Source: Actinomycetota bacterium
Lineage (GTDB): Bacteria > Actinomycetota > Thermoleophilia > Gaiellales > Gaiellaceae
NCBI GenBank assembly: GCA_003139545.1
Contig: PLJC01000012.1
Coordinates: 124,001 to 188,000 of the forward strand
Direction: 5' to 3'
Length of the DNA stretch: 64,000 bases
Positions 17,136-24,841 of this stretch are shown piece after piece (the stretch's first letter is position 1; each line of letters opens with the position of its first letter). The notes beneath the pieces are model-generated. The model was not told where the DNA came from, did no database searches, and saw nothing but the letters and a program-made list of their open reading frames with translations. The translations under genes and the position numbers were made by a program.

Positions 17136-17825
17136 TCAGTGCGACGATGCCGCAGGGAGGGTGACCCTGGCATCGGTGCGGTTGTGTGCACTCTGTCGCC
17201 ATCGTCCGGGCGGCTGGCCGTGGTGGCGGCGGAACGCGGCGGCGAAGGCATAGGGAGAGGTGTAGCCGGTGCGTTGGGCGATCTGGGTGAGGGTGAGATC
17301 GCCCGAGCGGAGATGGTCTCGAGCGAGGGTCATGCGCCAGTCGGTGAGGTATTGCATCGGTGCTTGTCCGAGTGTCTGTTGGAATGCTCGCGCGAAGGCT
17401 GCGCGGGAGAGGCCGCTCAGCGCGGCGAGTTCCGGCACCGTCCAAGCATGTCCGGGGTCGCCGTGTATCGCCCGGAGTGCGGGGTTGACGCGGGGATCGG
17501 ACGACGCCTGATACCAGCGTGGGCTCTGCGGGTTATCCCGGTAGGCCGCGCGCATCGCATGAATCAAGACGACGTCGAGGAGTCGATCCAGAATCGTTTG
17601 CTGACCGGGTGCCGTCGTCTCGAGCTCCCGCGAAAGCAGGTTGATCACGTCGTGTAGCGGATCCTCGTGTGTGTGCGAGAGCGTGAGTGTTGGCGGCAGC
17701 GCTTCGAGCAACTGGCCGCCGATGTCGCCAGCGAACTGGTAGGCGCCGCAGAGGAAGATCGCCGCGTCAGGGTCTTGGACGTCGTCTAGGTGTTCGGCGT
17801 GGAAGAAGTCGTGGGCGGTCAGACA
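17136..17825 (-). pseudogene. AraC-family regulator, 5'-truncated
   Basis: The C-terminal AraC DNA-binding domain is intact: two helix-turn-helix motifs around WTVPELAALSGLSRAAFARA and LTLTQIAQRTGYTSPYAFAA, preceded by the end of a cupin_6-type sensor domain. In the same frame upstream, FLCGAYQFAG and TAHDFFHAEH read as more of that sensor domain, but the frame then runs into the 3' end of the SAP-like gene at about 17820 with no start. About half of the usual 300 residues are therefore missing. A shortened product from the ATG at 17711 (191 residues) could still bind DNA. The breakpoint fits the rearranged nature of this end of the island. Confidence 0.65.
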
Positions 17826-18289
17826 CGTCGCGTTGGGACTGTGAGCGAAGTTGTGGTCTGACGCCCTTCGATGGCGACGATTTCCAGACGACCATCGATG
17901 GAGTAGCTGACCGATGAGAGCTCGAGTGGGTAGGGGAGGATTAGCCGGGCGCGCCGGTCGAGGAGTCCCTCCTTGCTGACACTTGCCAGTGCCTTGCCGA
18001 CTCGCTCGCGCCTACGCCATGGCTGCCGAATTGAGTCCTCGCCGACGTAGAGAGAGACGTGCTGCTTATTCCAGGGCTCGACTTCGTCGAGAAAGTCGAT
18101 CAGGTCGTTCGTGGAGGCGTCGCCTGACGCGATCGCCCCCACGACACGATCACGGAGATCTTCCTTCGTACCGGCCGAAGGGAGGCCGTGTTCCCGCATG
18201 AAGCGGCGCAGGAAGTCGATCCGCAAGTCGATGAGCACGTCGACGAGCGACTCCGCCTGCGCACCCTGGCTACCGGGCACCACGCTCAT
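17819..18289 (-). CDS. SAP-domain-like small protein
   Basis: 156 residues from the ATG at 18289. Residues about 15-52 (LIDLRIDFLRRFMREHGLPS, then KEDLRDRVVGAI) have the helix-loop-helix pattern of a SAP nucleic-acid-binding motif. The remainder has no recognised features, and the last residues overlap the start of the truncated AraC frame, so the C-terminus may be altered by the same breakpoint. Function unknown; DNA binding is inferred from the SAP-like segment. Confidence 0.5.
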   Translation of the reverse strand: MSVVPGSQGAQAESLVDVLIDLRIDFLRRFMREHGLPSAGTKEDLRDRVVGAIASGDASTNDLIDFLDEVEPWNKQHVSLYVGEDSIRQPWRRRERVGKALASVSKEGLLDRRARLILPYPLELSSVSYSIDGRLEIVAIEGRQTTTSLTVPTRRV

Positions 18290-18390
18290 GGCTACAAACG
18301 TTCTCCTGGGTTTGAGGCTCGAGAGCCGTCAATCATGCCGCGTTTCCTATTCGCCCTCGACTCGACAACGCAGATCCATAGGGCCGACGG

Positions 18391-18675
18391 CTAGCAGGCG
18401 TCGAGGTTCTCGAGGTTGTCCTTCTTCGTGCTGTCCGGATTCGTGCGGATGTACGGGGCCGCAGTGCAGCCGCTGCGGGGGCACTTGGCCACCGGTTCGA
18501 TGACTGCCTCATAGCCATCCGCCTGGGTCTTCCAAAGGCTGCCCGCATGAATGCTGTCGACAACCTCTTTCCGCGTGTAATGAGTTCCAGCGTTGGTGCA
18601 GACGCCTTCGATGTGCCTGTGCGTGCCGTCGGCGGAGAGTTCCTTTCGTACCTTCGTGACGATGTGTGTCGCCAT
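18391..18675 (-). CDS. DUF3892 family small protein
   Basis: 94 residues with a very strong ribosome site (AAGGAGGTCAAGAG before the ATG at 18675). It starts with HIVTKVRKELSADGTHRHIE and keeps the DUF3892 pattern: a beta-rich start, then GVCTNAG, RKEVVDSIHAG and a C-terminal pair of cysteines in KCPRSGC. The family is widespread in actinobacteria and often sits near mobile or defence genes, but no activity is known. It stands alone, about 100 bp from the SAP-like gene. Confidence 0.75.
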   Translation of the reverse strand: MATHIVTKVRKELSADGTHRHIEGVCTNAGTHYTRKEVVDSIHAGSLWKTQADGYEAVIEPVAKCPRSGCTAAPYIRTNPDSTKKDNLENLDAC

Positions 18676-19160
18676 CTCTTGACCTCCTTGGTGGTTGATG
18701 GACTCTTACTTCAGCGCTGGCGCCGGCAGCTCCGCGTCGCCTTGCCGAAGAACGCGCGCCAGACCGCCCGCACACCACGAACAGGCGCAAAGAATCAACA
18801 TCGTGCGCAGGGCGACCGTTCGACTGATTACGAAGTAACGGCCTTGCCCGATGGAGGCGCCCTCCGGTCCTGGGTTGTGGTGATCCCTTCGCAGGCAGAC
18901 CGTGATCGGCGCGCGGATGTGGTGAGCGATCTGGGCGAGACGCTCGGCGAAGGCCCGGCGCGCCAGCTGCCTGGCGCCCGGGTTCACTGAGCCCGTCACG
19001 TCGATCTCGAGAACGACCGCGACCGGTCGCGGCTGCCCGGGCCGACTGGCCAGGGCAGGCCGTCAGGCCCGCGATCCCACGGACGACGAGTACTCCGAGG
19101 GGCCGCAGCGATGACCTCCCTCTCCGAAAGGCTGAGTACGAGCTGAACTAATGCCAATAG
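18676..19160. other. Intergenic stretch with no convincing gene
   Basis: Only low-quality open frames are present (for example a 97-codon minus-strand frame at 18706-18999 with no ribosome site and no recognised features). The stretch is GC-rich and ends just before the candidate promoter of the small peptide gene. Confidence 0.4.
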
Positions 19161-19189
19161 TTTACTTCACGCACTGGGGGTTCTAGACT
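19161..19189 (+). promoter_or_regulatory. Candidate sigma-A promoter of the small peptide gene
   Basis: TTTACT at 19161-19166 and TAGACT at 19184-19189 are separated by exactly 17 bp, each matching 4 of 6 consensus positions. A start near 19196 would give a leader of about 45 nt that begins with the palindrome CCCCGGCCGGGG (19197-19208), a possible operator. Confidence 0.35.
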
Positions 19190-19240
19190 CTAGTTACCCC
19201 GGCCGGGGCTGTTCTGTCATACGGCTGAAAGGACAGTCCC

Positions 19241-19336
19241 GTGAAGACGAGGCTCGGCTTGGTGCTGGTGCTGTGCGCAGCACTGGCGATGGTGATGGTG
19301 TTCGGCGACGGCACGATCTGGCCCGTAACCGTTTAG
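19241..19336 (+). CDS. 31-residue secreted peptide, candidate signalling pro-peptide
   Basis: A GTG at 19241 preceded by GAAAGGA starts a 31-codon frame. Two basic residues (MKTR) are followed by a hydrophobic core (LGLVLVLCAALAMVMV) and a short polar tail (FGDGTIWPVTV). This is the anatomy of a Sec-exported pro-peptide such as the Phr/SHP/PapR peptides read by RRNPP regulators. It lies 87 bp upstream of, and on the same strand as, an XRE-TPR regulator, with its own candidate promoter before it and a strong hairpin after it. The frame is too short for statistical support; the ordering of promoter, ribosome site, signal sequence and terminator is what argues for it. Confidence 0.55.
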   Translation: MKTRLGLVLVLCAALAMVMVFGDGTIWPVTV

Positions 19337-19357
19337 GGCAGGTCGAATAAGACTGGT

Positions 19358-19390
19358 CGTGGGGCGCCTCTCTCACAGTGGCGCCCCACG
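19358..19390 (+). terminator. Perfect 11-bp hairpin between peptide gene and XRE-TPR gene
   Basis: CGTGGGGCGCC (19358-19368) pairs perfectly with GGCGCCCCACG (19380-19390) across an 11-nt loop. There is no U-run after it, as is usual in high-GC actinobacteria. It can end or attenuate the peptide transcript before the regulator gene. Confidence 0.6.
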
Positions 19391-19423
19391 TTCAGTTGGC
19401 GGTCCGCCTCTATAGTCAACAGG

Positions 19424-20728
19424 GTGCCGCGCAAGCCCTCCACGCACGTCGATAGTGCGGCGGCAGTCGGTGCCAGGCTGAAGGAGGCGCGGGCGCGTGC
19501 CGGTCTGAGCCAGCGGCAGCTCGCATTCGAGGGCTGCACTGCGGCCTACATAAGTCGCATCGAAGCCGGAGCCCGTGTCCCGTCGCTTCAGGTGCTCCGA
19601 GAGTTCGGCAGACGCCTCGGCGTCTCGGAGGAGTACCTCGCCACTGGGAATGAGACGGCTTTCTCCGTCGAGGAGACGAGCCTGATGCACGCCGAGCTCC
19701 TGGCGAGAACGGGCGGCGTCGAGGAGGCGAGACGGCATTACGAGGCGGTGCTCCGTGACCCTCAGTCGCCGGAATTCGAAGCAGCAGCGCTGGCTGGACT
19801 CGGACAGATCAGTTTTCGAGCAGGCGATCATGAAACCGCGATAGGAGAGCTCTCCGAGGCGCTGGACAGCGCCGCGCTCGGCGTCCGCGATCGTGCAGCT
19901 GCCGCAGATTCGCTCGGGCGCGCGTTCGTTCTCACTTCTCGTTACGAGGAAGCAATAGCACTCTTCGAGAGGTTCCTTTCAGACGCGAAGGCGCATCTGG
20001 ATGACGCCGGGATCATCCGTTTCTCAGTGCTCCTTGCGAACACGCTTATCGATCGCACGCATTTCGCCGATGCTGAGCAAGTTCTCGCAAGCATCATCGA
20101 CTCCGTCCGTGAGGCGGTCGATCCAATCGCTCGAGCCGGCCTCTACTGGTCGCAGTCCCGCCTTCATTCGTCGCAGAACCGCGCCGACCTCGCAGCACAC
20201 TATGCGCGTCTTGCCCTCGAAACGATCGAGGTTACTGAAGACACGCTTTACACGGCTAAGGCTCTCGTGTTGCTGGCGCAGCTTGAGAACGAGCGCGGCA
20301 ACACTCGGGAGGCTCTCGATCTCTTCGAGCAAGCTCTTCCTGCGATCAGTGCAAGTGGGAACGCATATGAGCACGGGCTTCTCCTGATAGAGAAGGCGCG
20401 TGCGCTCGCGGCACTGGGTGAGCGTGAGGAAGCTGCCGGCACAGCTCTCGGGGCTGTTGGTCTGTTCCGAAGCTCTGCACCGATGAGCGCGGGGCGCGGC
20501 TATGCCGTTGCAGCGTCGATCTTTCGAGACCTCGGTGAGGCTGACCGCGCGGCTGAGCTGTACGAGCTTGCAATCGAGGTGCTCCCGGTGAATGACCGGC
20601 ATCGGGTTGATGCGCTCAGCGCATTGTCGGAGATCTTCGAGGCGCAGGGTCGCAAGGACGATGCGCTTGAGTTGCTCAAGAAGGCGCTGCAAGCGCAGAT
20701 ACCCGCCGGTTTGGCCGCGGACGCGTAG
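19424..20728 (+). CDS. XRE helix-turn-helix / TPR regulator (RRNPP-like architecture)
   Basis: 434 residues from a GTG at 19424. Residues about 14-70 form an XRE helix-turn-helix (GARLKEARARAGLSQRQLAF, then YISRIEAGARVPSLQVLREF). From about residue 90 to the end runs a chain of helix pairs typical of tetratricopeptide repeats (ALAGLGQISFRAGDHETAIG, ALVLLAQLENERGNTREALD, YELAIEVLPVNDR). This is the layout of PlcR, Rgg, NprR and AimR-type receptors, which bind short imported peptides in the TPR groove. A short secreted peptide is encoded just upstream. The start has only a weak ribosome site. Alternatively it is an ordinary Xre-TPR repressor of unrelated ligand. Confidence 0.85.
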   Translation: MPRKPSTHVDSAAAVGARLKEARARAGLSQRQLAFEGCTAAYISRIEAGARVPSLQVLREFGRRLGVSEEYLATGNETAFSVEETSLMHAELLARTGGVEEARRHYEAVLRDPQSPEFEAAALAGLGQISFRAGDHETAIGELSEALDSAALGVRDRAAAADSLGRAFVLTSRYEEAIALFERFLSDAKAHLDDAGIIRFSVLLANTLIDRTHFADAEQVLASIIDSVREAVDPIARAGLYWSQSRLHSSQNRADLAAHYARLALETIEVTEDTLYTAKALVLLAQLENERGNTREALDLFEQALPAISASGNAYEHGLLLIEKARALAALGEREEAAGTALGAVGLFRSSAPMSAGRGYAVAASIFRDLGEADRAAELYELAIEVLPVNDRHRVDALSALSEIFEAQGRKDDALELLKKALQAQIPAGLAADA

Positions 20729-21153
20729 AGCAACAGGCCCGGCCAGGGGCGCGTTGACCCACGCCAAGCTTCGGTCAATTGAGGCTGAGTTGAAGCGGTA
20801 CGGCCTCGAACGCTTTACGGTCTGCGATTGACGCGCGCTTTTTTAAAAAAGTTAGTCGCGCGCGCGAATAGCACAGCGGGGCACCTCGTGTTGGCGGATC
20901 ATTTGACAACGTTGACAGAGCGGAAGACGCTCGACGGCGTTCGGAGCCTAGGCCCGGGTCATACGTGTGAATCGTATGAAGTCGCATGCGGCTCGCTTGC
21001 CTTCTGAGCCTGTTGATCTTGCGAACGGCGGGCCGATTGCTTCGGCCCGCGTGGTGAGGGACCGCGGGCCTTAGCTTCTGGACGAGTTCGCGTGTGCGGT
21101 CTCTGGTGTGGCGCTGTCTACTCGCAGCCCCGCCCGAATCTTCGTTTACCGCA
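20729..21153. other. Intergenic region with an AT-rich palindrome and a hairpin
   Basis: No credible gene. Around 20830-20870 an unusual TTTTTTAAAAAA tract is flanked on both sides by CG repeats (GCGCGC), which is out of keeping with the local base use. At 21028-21050 GCGGGCCGA and TCGGCCCGC form a perfect 9-bp hairpin with a 5-nt loop, which can serve as terminator at the convergent boundary between the regulator and the sigma-factor operon. Confidence 0.45.
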
Positions 21154-21735
21154 CTACCCGCGAATCGGGTTGTTGGTAATCGGGAAGAGGCTGGGAGCAG
21201 GGTGACGCCCGGCAGGGCCAATCGACTCGCCGAGGACTCCGATCTCGATCTTCTGAATGCCGCCCCGGGGGACGGTCAGTGTGGCGCTGTAGTGACCCTT
21301 GGAACCGTGAGCCGGCGCTGACTCGGTCGGCGCACCGCGGTTGCCGATGAGGCGGGCGAAGATCCCCATTGCATTGAAGGGCTGCGAATGACCGGCTTGG
21401 TCGGGGCCGCTGAGCGTCCAACTGATCGTGATGTGCGTGCCGGCCTTGGCTTTAAGGGGCAAAGGACGTGTGAGCGTGGCCTGCACCCAGTTGCGTGCCA
21501 CCGGAGGATTCGCGCTCAGGCCAACTGCCTCGCGGACGGTGCGGCTGAGCGCCAAGGTCGGTCCCGCGACGGCCGCCAGGAAGATCAATGCCGCCACAAG
21601 GACGAGCGTCGGCCGCCAAACCATGTTGCCTCGTGCTTGGTTACGTGCGATCTCTTCGAGCAGATGTCGGCGTCGCGTGGCAAGGCGTTGAGGTGAGAGT
21701 TCGAAGAGTGGCGGCTGAGAGGTGTGGTCGGTCAT
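21154..21735 (-). CDS. Membrane-anchored partner of the ECF sigma factor
   Basis: 193 residues, starting 4 bp after the sigma gene. A cytoplasmic basic N-terminus of about 40 residues (ATRRRHLLEEIARNQARG) is followed by one membrane segment (TLVLVAALIFLAAVAGPTLA) and about 130 extracytoplasmic residues forming a beta-rich domain (THITISWTLSGPD, YSATLTVPRGGIQKIEIGVL). Topology and position are those of an anti-sigma or sigma-linked sensor protein, but no zinc-type ZAS motif is visible. The outer domain may sense the envelope proteins of the adjacent operon. Confidence 0.65.
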   Translation of the reverse strand: MTDHTSQPPLFELSPQRLATRRRHLLEEIARNQARGNMVWRPTLVLVAALIFLAAVAGPTLALSRTVREAVGLSANPPVARNWVQATLTRPLPLKAKAGTHITISWTLSGPDQAGHSQPFNAMGIFARLIGNRGAPTESAPAHGSKGHYSATLTVPRGGIQKIEIGVLGESIGPAGRHPAPSLFPITNNPIRG

Positions 21736-21739
21736 AAGT

Positions 21740-22327
21740 TCACGCGCTCCTGTCGTCGCTGAGATTCCACCACTCTTGTGTCCGTTCCAGCGAAGCTAGT
21801 TCCCGTAGGCGCCCACGCGCTCGAGAAAGCCGCGAGCGGATGGTGCCAACGGGAACGTCAAGTGCAAACGCGGCTTCTTCGTAGCTGAGCTGAGACCAGC
21901 CGCAGAGGATGAAAACATCCTGCTCGCGCTTCGGTAGATGGGAGATGGCCTCGAGCAACGGTCGAACCTGTCGTTCAGCATCGATGCGGCTCTCGCTCGC
22001 TTCGGAGAAATCGGGGGAGGGCTGCGGCCGGGGAACGCGTCGCATCGCTGCTGCATACCGGCGCTGTGATCGATGCCTGTTACGAGCGACGTTCGTTGCG
22101 ACGCCGTAGAGCCAAGGCAGGACTTTGTCGCCGGGCAGTTCCCGATCGCGGCCACGCCATGCTTCGAGGAAGACGATCGAGAGCAGATCCTCGGCGACCG
22201 ACCGGTCCCCGGTTCGGCGGAGACAGTAGTTGTAGATCGCCGTTGCGTGACGTTCGAAAAGGCGTCCGAAGGCATCGGTGTCATCTGCGCGTGCGCGCTG
22301 CCAAAGGCTCCCGTCGTCCGCATCCAT
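21740..22327 (-). CDS. ECF-type RNA polymerase sigma factor
   Basis: 195 residues from the ATG at 22327, which has GAGG 7 bases upstream; the longer open frame upstream is unlikely to be coding. Region 2 reads FGRLFERHATAIYNYCLRRTGD with RSVAEDLLSIVFLEAW; region 4 reads LPKREQDVFILCGWSQLSYEEAAFALDVPVGTIRS (two overlapping pieces of one segment), a standard sigma4 helix-turn-helix. It is followed immediately by its membrane partner and lies downstream of the Tat/Mau-like operon on the same strand, so it may control export or stress genes of that locus. Confidence 0.9.
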   Translation of the reverse strand: MDADDGSLWQRARADDTDAFGRLFERHATAIYNYCLRRTGDRSVAEDLLSIVFLEAWRGRDRELPGDKVLPWLYGVATNVARNRHRSQRRYAAAMRRVPRPQPSPDFSEASESRIDAERQVRPLLEAISHLPKREQDVFILCGWSQLSYEEAAFALDVPVGTIRSRLSRARGRLRELASLERTQEWWNLSDDRSA

Positions 22328-22422
22328 CCTGTCAACCTCATGTCCGATGGCAGGAAGAAGGTTCCCGGCCGGGGGCGGCCGCGCCTCGAACTCCCCTGCC
22401 ATGTCGGCGGTGGGAGCGCCAT

Positions 22423-22442
22423 CTGCCGACAGTGCTGTCGGC
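22423..22442 (-). terminator. Palindromic hairpin after the Cys-rich peptide gene
   Basis: TGCCGACAG (22423-22431) and CTGTCGGCA (22434-22442) form a perfect 9-bp inverted repeat 4 bp past the stop codon of the Cys-rich gene. There is no U-run. It probably ends or attenuates the Mau-like operon before the sigma-factor gene. Confidence 0.5.
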
Positions 22443-22446
22443 AATC

Positions 22447-22779
22447 TCAGCACGATGGCGACCACGGGCCGGTGTACCACGAGCAATAGGACGGACAGGA
22501 AGGGCTGTTGCAGTTCCCGCCCTGTTGCCGGCCTTCAAAGCAGTAGTACGTCTGATGGTTGTAACAGGCCGTCCACATCCACGCGCAGTTGAGCTGAGGC
22601 CCGCAGGACCCCGGCGGATTACAGAGCGTGCAGCCGTGCGTGTCGTATAGCGCCTTTGCCATCGGCGCCATCAGGCCTTCAAGGCCAAGGAAAGCCGCAG
22701 TGGCTCCACCGGCTCGAGCGAGAAACCTCTTGCGCTCGACCACTGATCCCATCCGCCCTGCGAACTTCTCAACCGACAT
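22447..22779 (-). CDS. Tat-exported 10-cysteine peptide of a MauD/MauE-like locus
   Basis: 110 residues from the ATG at 22779 with an excellent ribosome site (GGGAGGTGATCGAC). The N-terminal region holds a twin-Arg-like leader (VVERKRFLARAGGATAAFLG, with Lys-Arg instead of Arg-Arg at the key pair). The mature part, about 65 residues, has ten cysteines (around HGCTLC, GSCG, LNC, TAC, YYC, GNC, PSC, SYC, PSC) and several Trp/Tyr residues (AWMWTAC, SWYTGPW). Even cysteine number and Tat export suggest five disulfides. Disulfide-rich Tat cargo with MauD/MauE partners recalls the methylamine dehydrogenase small subunit MauA, but this protein is shorter and no MauB or MauG is present. Function unknown. 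Confidence 0.75.
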   Translation of the reverse strand: MSVEKFAGRMGSVVERKRFLARAGGATAAFLGLEGLMAPMAKALYDTHGCTLCNPPGSCGPQLNCAWMWTACYNHQTYYCFEGRQQGGNCNSPSCPSYCSWYTGPWSPSC

Positions 22780-22808
22780 GTCGATCACCTCCCTGTGTGA
22801 AGAGATTG

Positions 22809-23411
22809 TCAGAACCCTTGCCCGATGGCCGCAGTTGTTGTGAGTGCGAGAAGCGAGGCGAAGAGCGCAGCGATATGCACCCATGCGAAGAGCTTGCGCT
22901 GCGAGGAGATCGCCGCGATGAGCGGACTGACATCACGGCCGCCCACCTCCTCGTTGTTCACTGCTAGCAGCCATGGTCCGAGCCACGCCGACCCTGCCCG
23001 ACCGAACCAATAGGCGACAAAGATCACGATCCCAAAGACCGGGTGGCGGCTGAGGAGAGCAATGGCTGCCAAGAGAAGGCCTCCGCTGTAATTGAGCTTG
23101 GTTGCGAAGCTGAGTCCGATGTCCAGACCCCAGAGACCGGCGGCAGTGCGGAGCGGGAGGAGCTTGGCCCATCTCTCCACTGACTGGCGCCCGAGTTGCG
23201 GAAGCGGCATCGGCAAGAGGCCGAGCTCCCGTGTCAGCGTGATGACGGCGACGATTACGGCGATCGACGGTCCGATGGCGCCGAGGTCGCTGGGCAGAGC
23301 AAGACTGCCGGTGAAAGCGAGTGCGGCTCCAACTGCGGCGCTGCTTGCAGCGCCGGCGACGGTGTATGCGGTGAGATTCCCGATCCACTCTGCTCGTTTT
23401 CCTCTAACCAC
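22809..23411 (-). CDS. Polytopic membrane protein of the Mau-like operon
   Basis: 200 residues from a GTG at 23411, with about five hydrophobic segments: near residues 12-36, 45-63, 90-125, 130-145 and a last one ending LFASLLALTTTAAIGQ. No conserved cysteine or haem motif is visible. It is encoded between a 65-residue membrane protein and the Cys-rich Tat peptide and is probably co-transcribed. I do not recognise the family; a role in maturing or anchoring the secreted peptide is inference. Confidence 0.6.
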   Translation of the reverse strand: MVRGKRAEWIGNLTAYTVAGAASSAAVGAALAFTGSLALPSDLGAIGPSIAVIVAVITLTRELGLLPMPLPQLGRQSVERWAKLLPLRTAAGLWGLDIGLSFATKLNYSGGLLLAAIALLSRHPVFGIVIFVAYWFGRAGSAWLGPWLLAVNNEEVGGRDVSPLIAAISSQRKLFAWVHIAALFASLLALTTTAAIGQGF

Positions 23412-23450
23412 CTTCCCGGGCGGCGTGAGCGCTCCAATCAGCGAGAGCCC

Positions 23451-23648
23451 TCAAGTGCTCGTCAGTTGACTCCATCCGAAGATCACGGCTGTGGCAACGA
23501 GGACGAACAGCGGTCGCTGCACCGCGCCCACAGCTCCGAACGCAACGATTACGGCTGGAACCGCAACCGCCGTCCGCCCAATGCGTCGCTTGATCGGCGC
23601 AATCTCTGAGCGGTCGACGATCGTCGCAGCGTCGATGACGCCGTTCAA
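23451..23648 (-). CDS. Small two-segment membrane protein
   Basis: 65 residues. Its start overlaps the stop of the MauD-like gene (ATGA), which supports translation. After a polar N-terminus (SEIAPIKRRIGR) come two hydrophobic stretches (TAVAVPAVIVAFGAVGAV and LFVLVATAVIFGW). No family recognised. Its coupling makes it part of the Tat/Mau-like operon. Confidence 0.55.
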   Translation of the reverse strand: MNGVIDAATIVDRSEIAPIKRRIGRTAVAVPAVIVAFGAVGAVQRPLFVLVATAVIFGWSQLTST

Positions 23649-24226
23649 ACCGCCGCTCCGTCCTGAGCGAATGAGTGCACTTCGCCCGCCGCGATCATGC
23701 TGGCGAGCTCGTCCTTGTCGACCGGATGGCCGTAGGTGCGAATCCTGCGATTCGCGCCGATCAGAACCGCGGTCGGAGTGGCGACGACGTCGAAGAGCTC
23801 GCTCACCTTCCGATCCTCGTCGACGATTACCGGTATCCCGTCGAGGTCATAGGCCTCGCTTAGGTCTTGGCAGGCCTCGAGGCCGTCGCGGCAGACGATC
23901 ATCAGGCTGCCAGCGACCTTGTCTTTAAGGAGATTGATCTCGTCGAGACTGGCCATGCAGCTGACGCAGTCTGTCGAGACAAAAAGAAGAGCGTTGAACG
24001 TGTTCGGGAGCGAAGCTTCGTCAATGCGCCTTCCGGAGAGATCGAAGGCCTCAAAGTGAGGAACATGCTGTCCAACGAGTGAGCCAGACCTGACCGCGCG
24101 CGTCGGTTGCGAACTCGGCACTGCCGTCTTGTGGTGAATCGCTCGGACGACACCAAGAAGCAAGAGACTTTGGAAGATGACGATGAGCCAAAGAAGGCCG
24201 TATGACGTATAGAAGATCGCAGACAT
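23645..24226 (-). CDS. MauD/TlpA-like membrane-anchored thioredoxin
   Basis: 193 residues. One N-terminal membrane anchor (LLWLIVIFQSLLLLGVV) is followed by a thioredoxin-like domain with the redox motif STDCVSCMAS (C-V-S-C) and a late cis-Pro region (DVVATPTAVLIG). MauD proteins have this layout and are needed for disulfide formation in the methylamine dehydrogenase small subunit. The gene lies between the MauE-like gene and the membrane proteins of the same operon. It probably shuffles or forms disulfides in the 10-cysteine peptide encoded downstream. Confidence 0.8.
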   Translation of the reverse strand: MSAIFYTSYGLLWLIVIFQSLLLLGVVRAIHHKTAVPSSQPTRAVRSGSLVGQHVPHFEAFDLSGRRIDEASLPNTFNALLFVSTDCVSCMASLDEINLLKDKVAGSLMIVCRDGLEACQDLSEAYDLDGIPVIVDEDRKVSELFDVVATPTAVLIGANRRIRTYGHPVDKDELASMIAAGEVHSFAQDGAAV

Positions 24227-24229
24227 CGC

Positions 24230-24841
24230 TTACGCGGCCACGCGTGAAATCGAGGGCTCTACCGCAAGCCGTCGCTGAGGATCGACGATCGCCTTGAGCT
24301 CAGGAAGACTGAGAAGCCAGGTCGCGGCTAGCACCAGTCCTAACGCCAATGCCAGGACAGAGATGAAGGCTTCGACCGACGAAGGGCCGCCGCTGGTAAC
24401 AGCGCGCCAACCGGTTCCGGCCGGCCGTAGCGCCGCCAGGACGATGAGGGCGACCAAGATGAAGGCGTTTCGTGCCAGGCTCCGCCACGAGATGGGAGTT
24501 TCGGCTGCTCCGAAACAGCCGCATGGGATGGCTCTCCCTCGTCTGATGTTCACAGCGATCGCCGCCGAGAATGCGGTCAGCACCACCGCTGCTAGCGCGA
24601 CGGCTGGCTCGACCAGCTCTCCCGACAGGAGCGCTGCGGCAAGAAACGCTTCCGCGGCGATGACCAAGCCGGCGATAAACGGCGAGGCCTCTCTCGGAAG
24701 CAACCGGTAATTGGTGACGATCCGTTGGAAGAGTCTCGGTCGCCGTAGCTTCGAGCTCGCACTAACAAGGAACATCACGCCGAGCACGAGCTGCAGCGCG
24801 TAGGCGATCTGGGAGGCGAGGCTCAGCTCAGCGAGTGGCAT
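24230..24841 (-). CDS. MauE/DoxX-like membrane redox protein
   Basis: 203 residues with four hydrophobic segments and the family motif IPCGCFGAAETPISW between segments 3 and 4, typical of MauE-type proteins. MauE and MauD work together in envelope thiol chemistry. The start overlaps the end of the 154-residue protein upstream; the MauD-like gene follows after 3 bp. Together with the Cys-rich Tat peptide this defines a Mau-like maturation module without methylamine dehydrogenase itself. Confidence 0.8.
   Translation of the reverse strand: MPLAELSLASQIAYALQLVLGVMFLVSASSKLRRPRLFQRIVTNYRLLPREASPFIAGLVIAAEAFLAAALLSGELVEPAVALAAVVLTAFSAAIAVNIRRGRAIPCGCFGAAETPISWRSLARNAFILVALIVLAALRPAGTGWRAVTSGGPSSVEAFISVLALALGLVLAATWLLSLPELKAIVDPQRRLAVEPSISRVAA

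Noticed and set aside
18706..18999. 97-codon minus-strand frame between DUF3892 and the peptide gene
   Set aside because: No ribosome site, no recognisable features, and an equally long frame overlaps it on the other strand.
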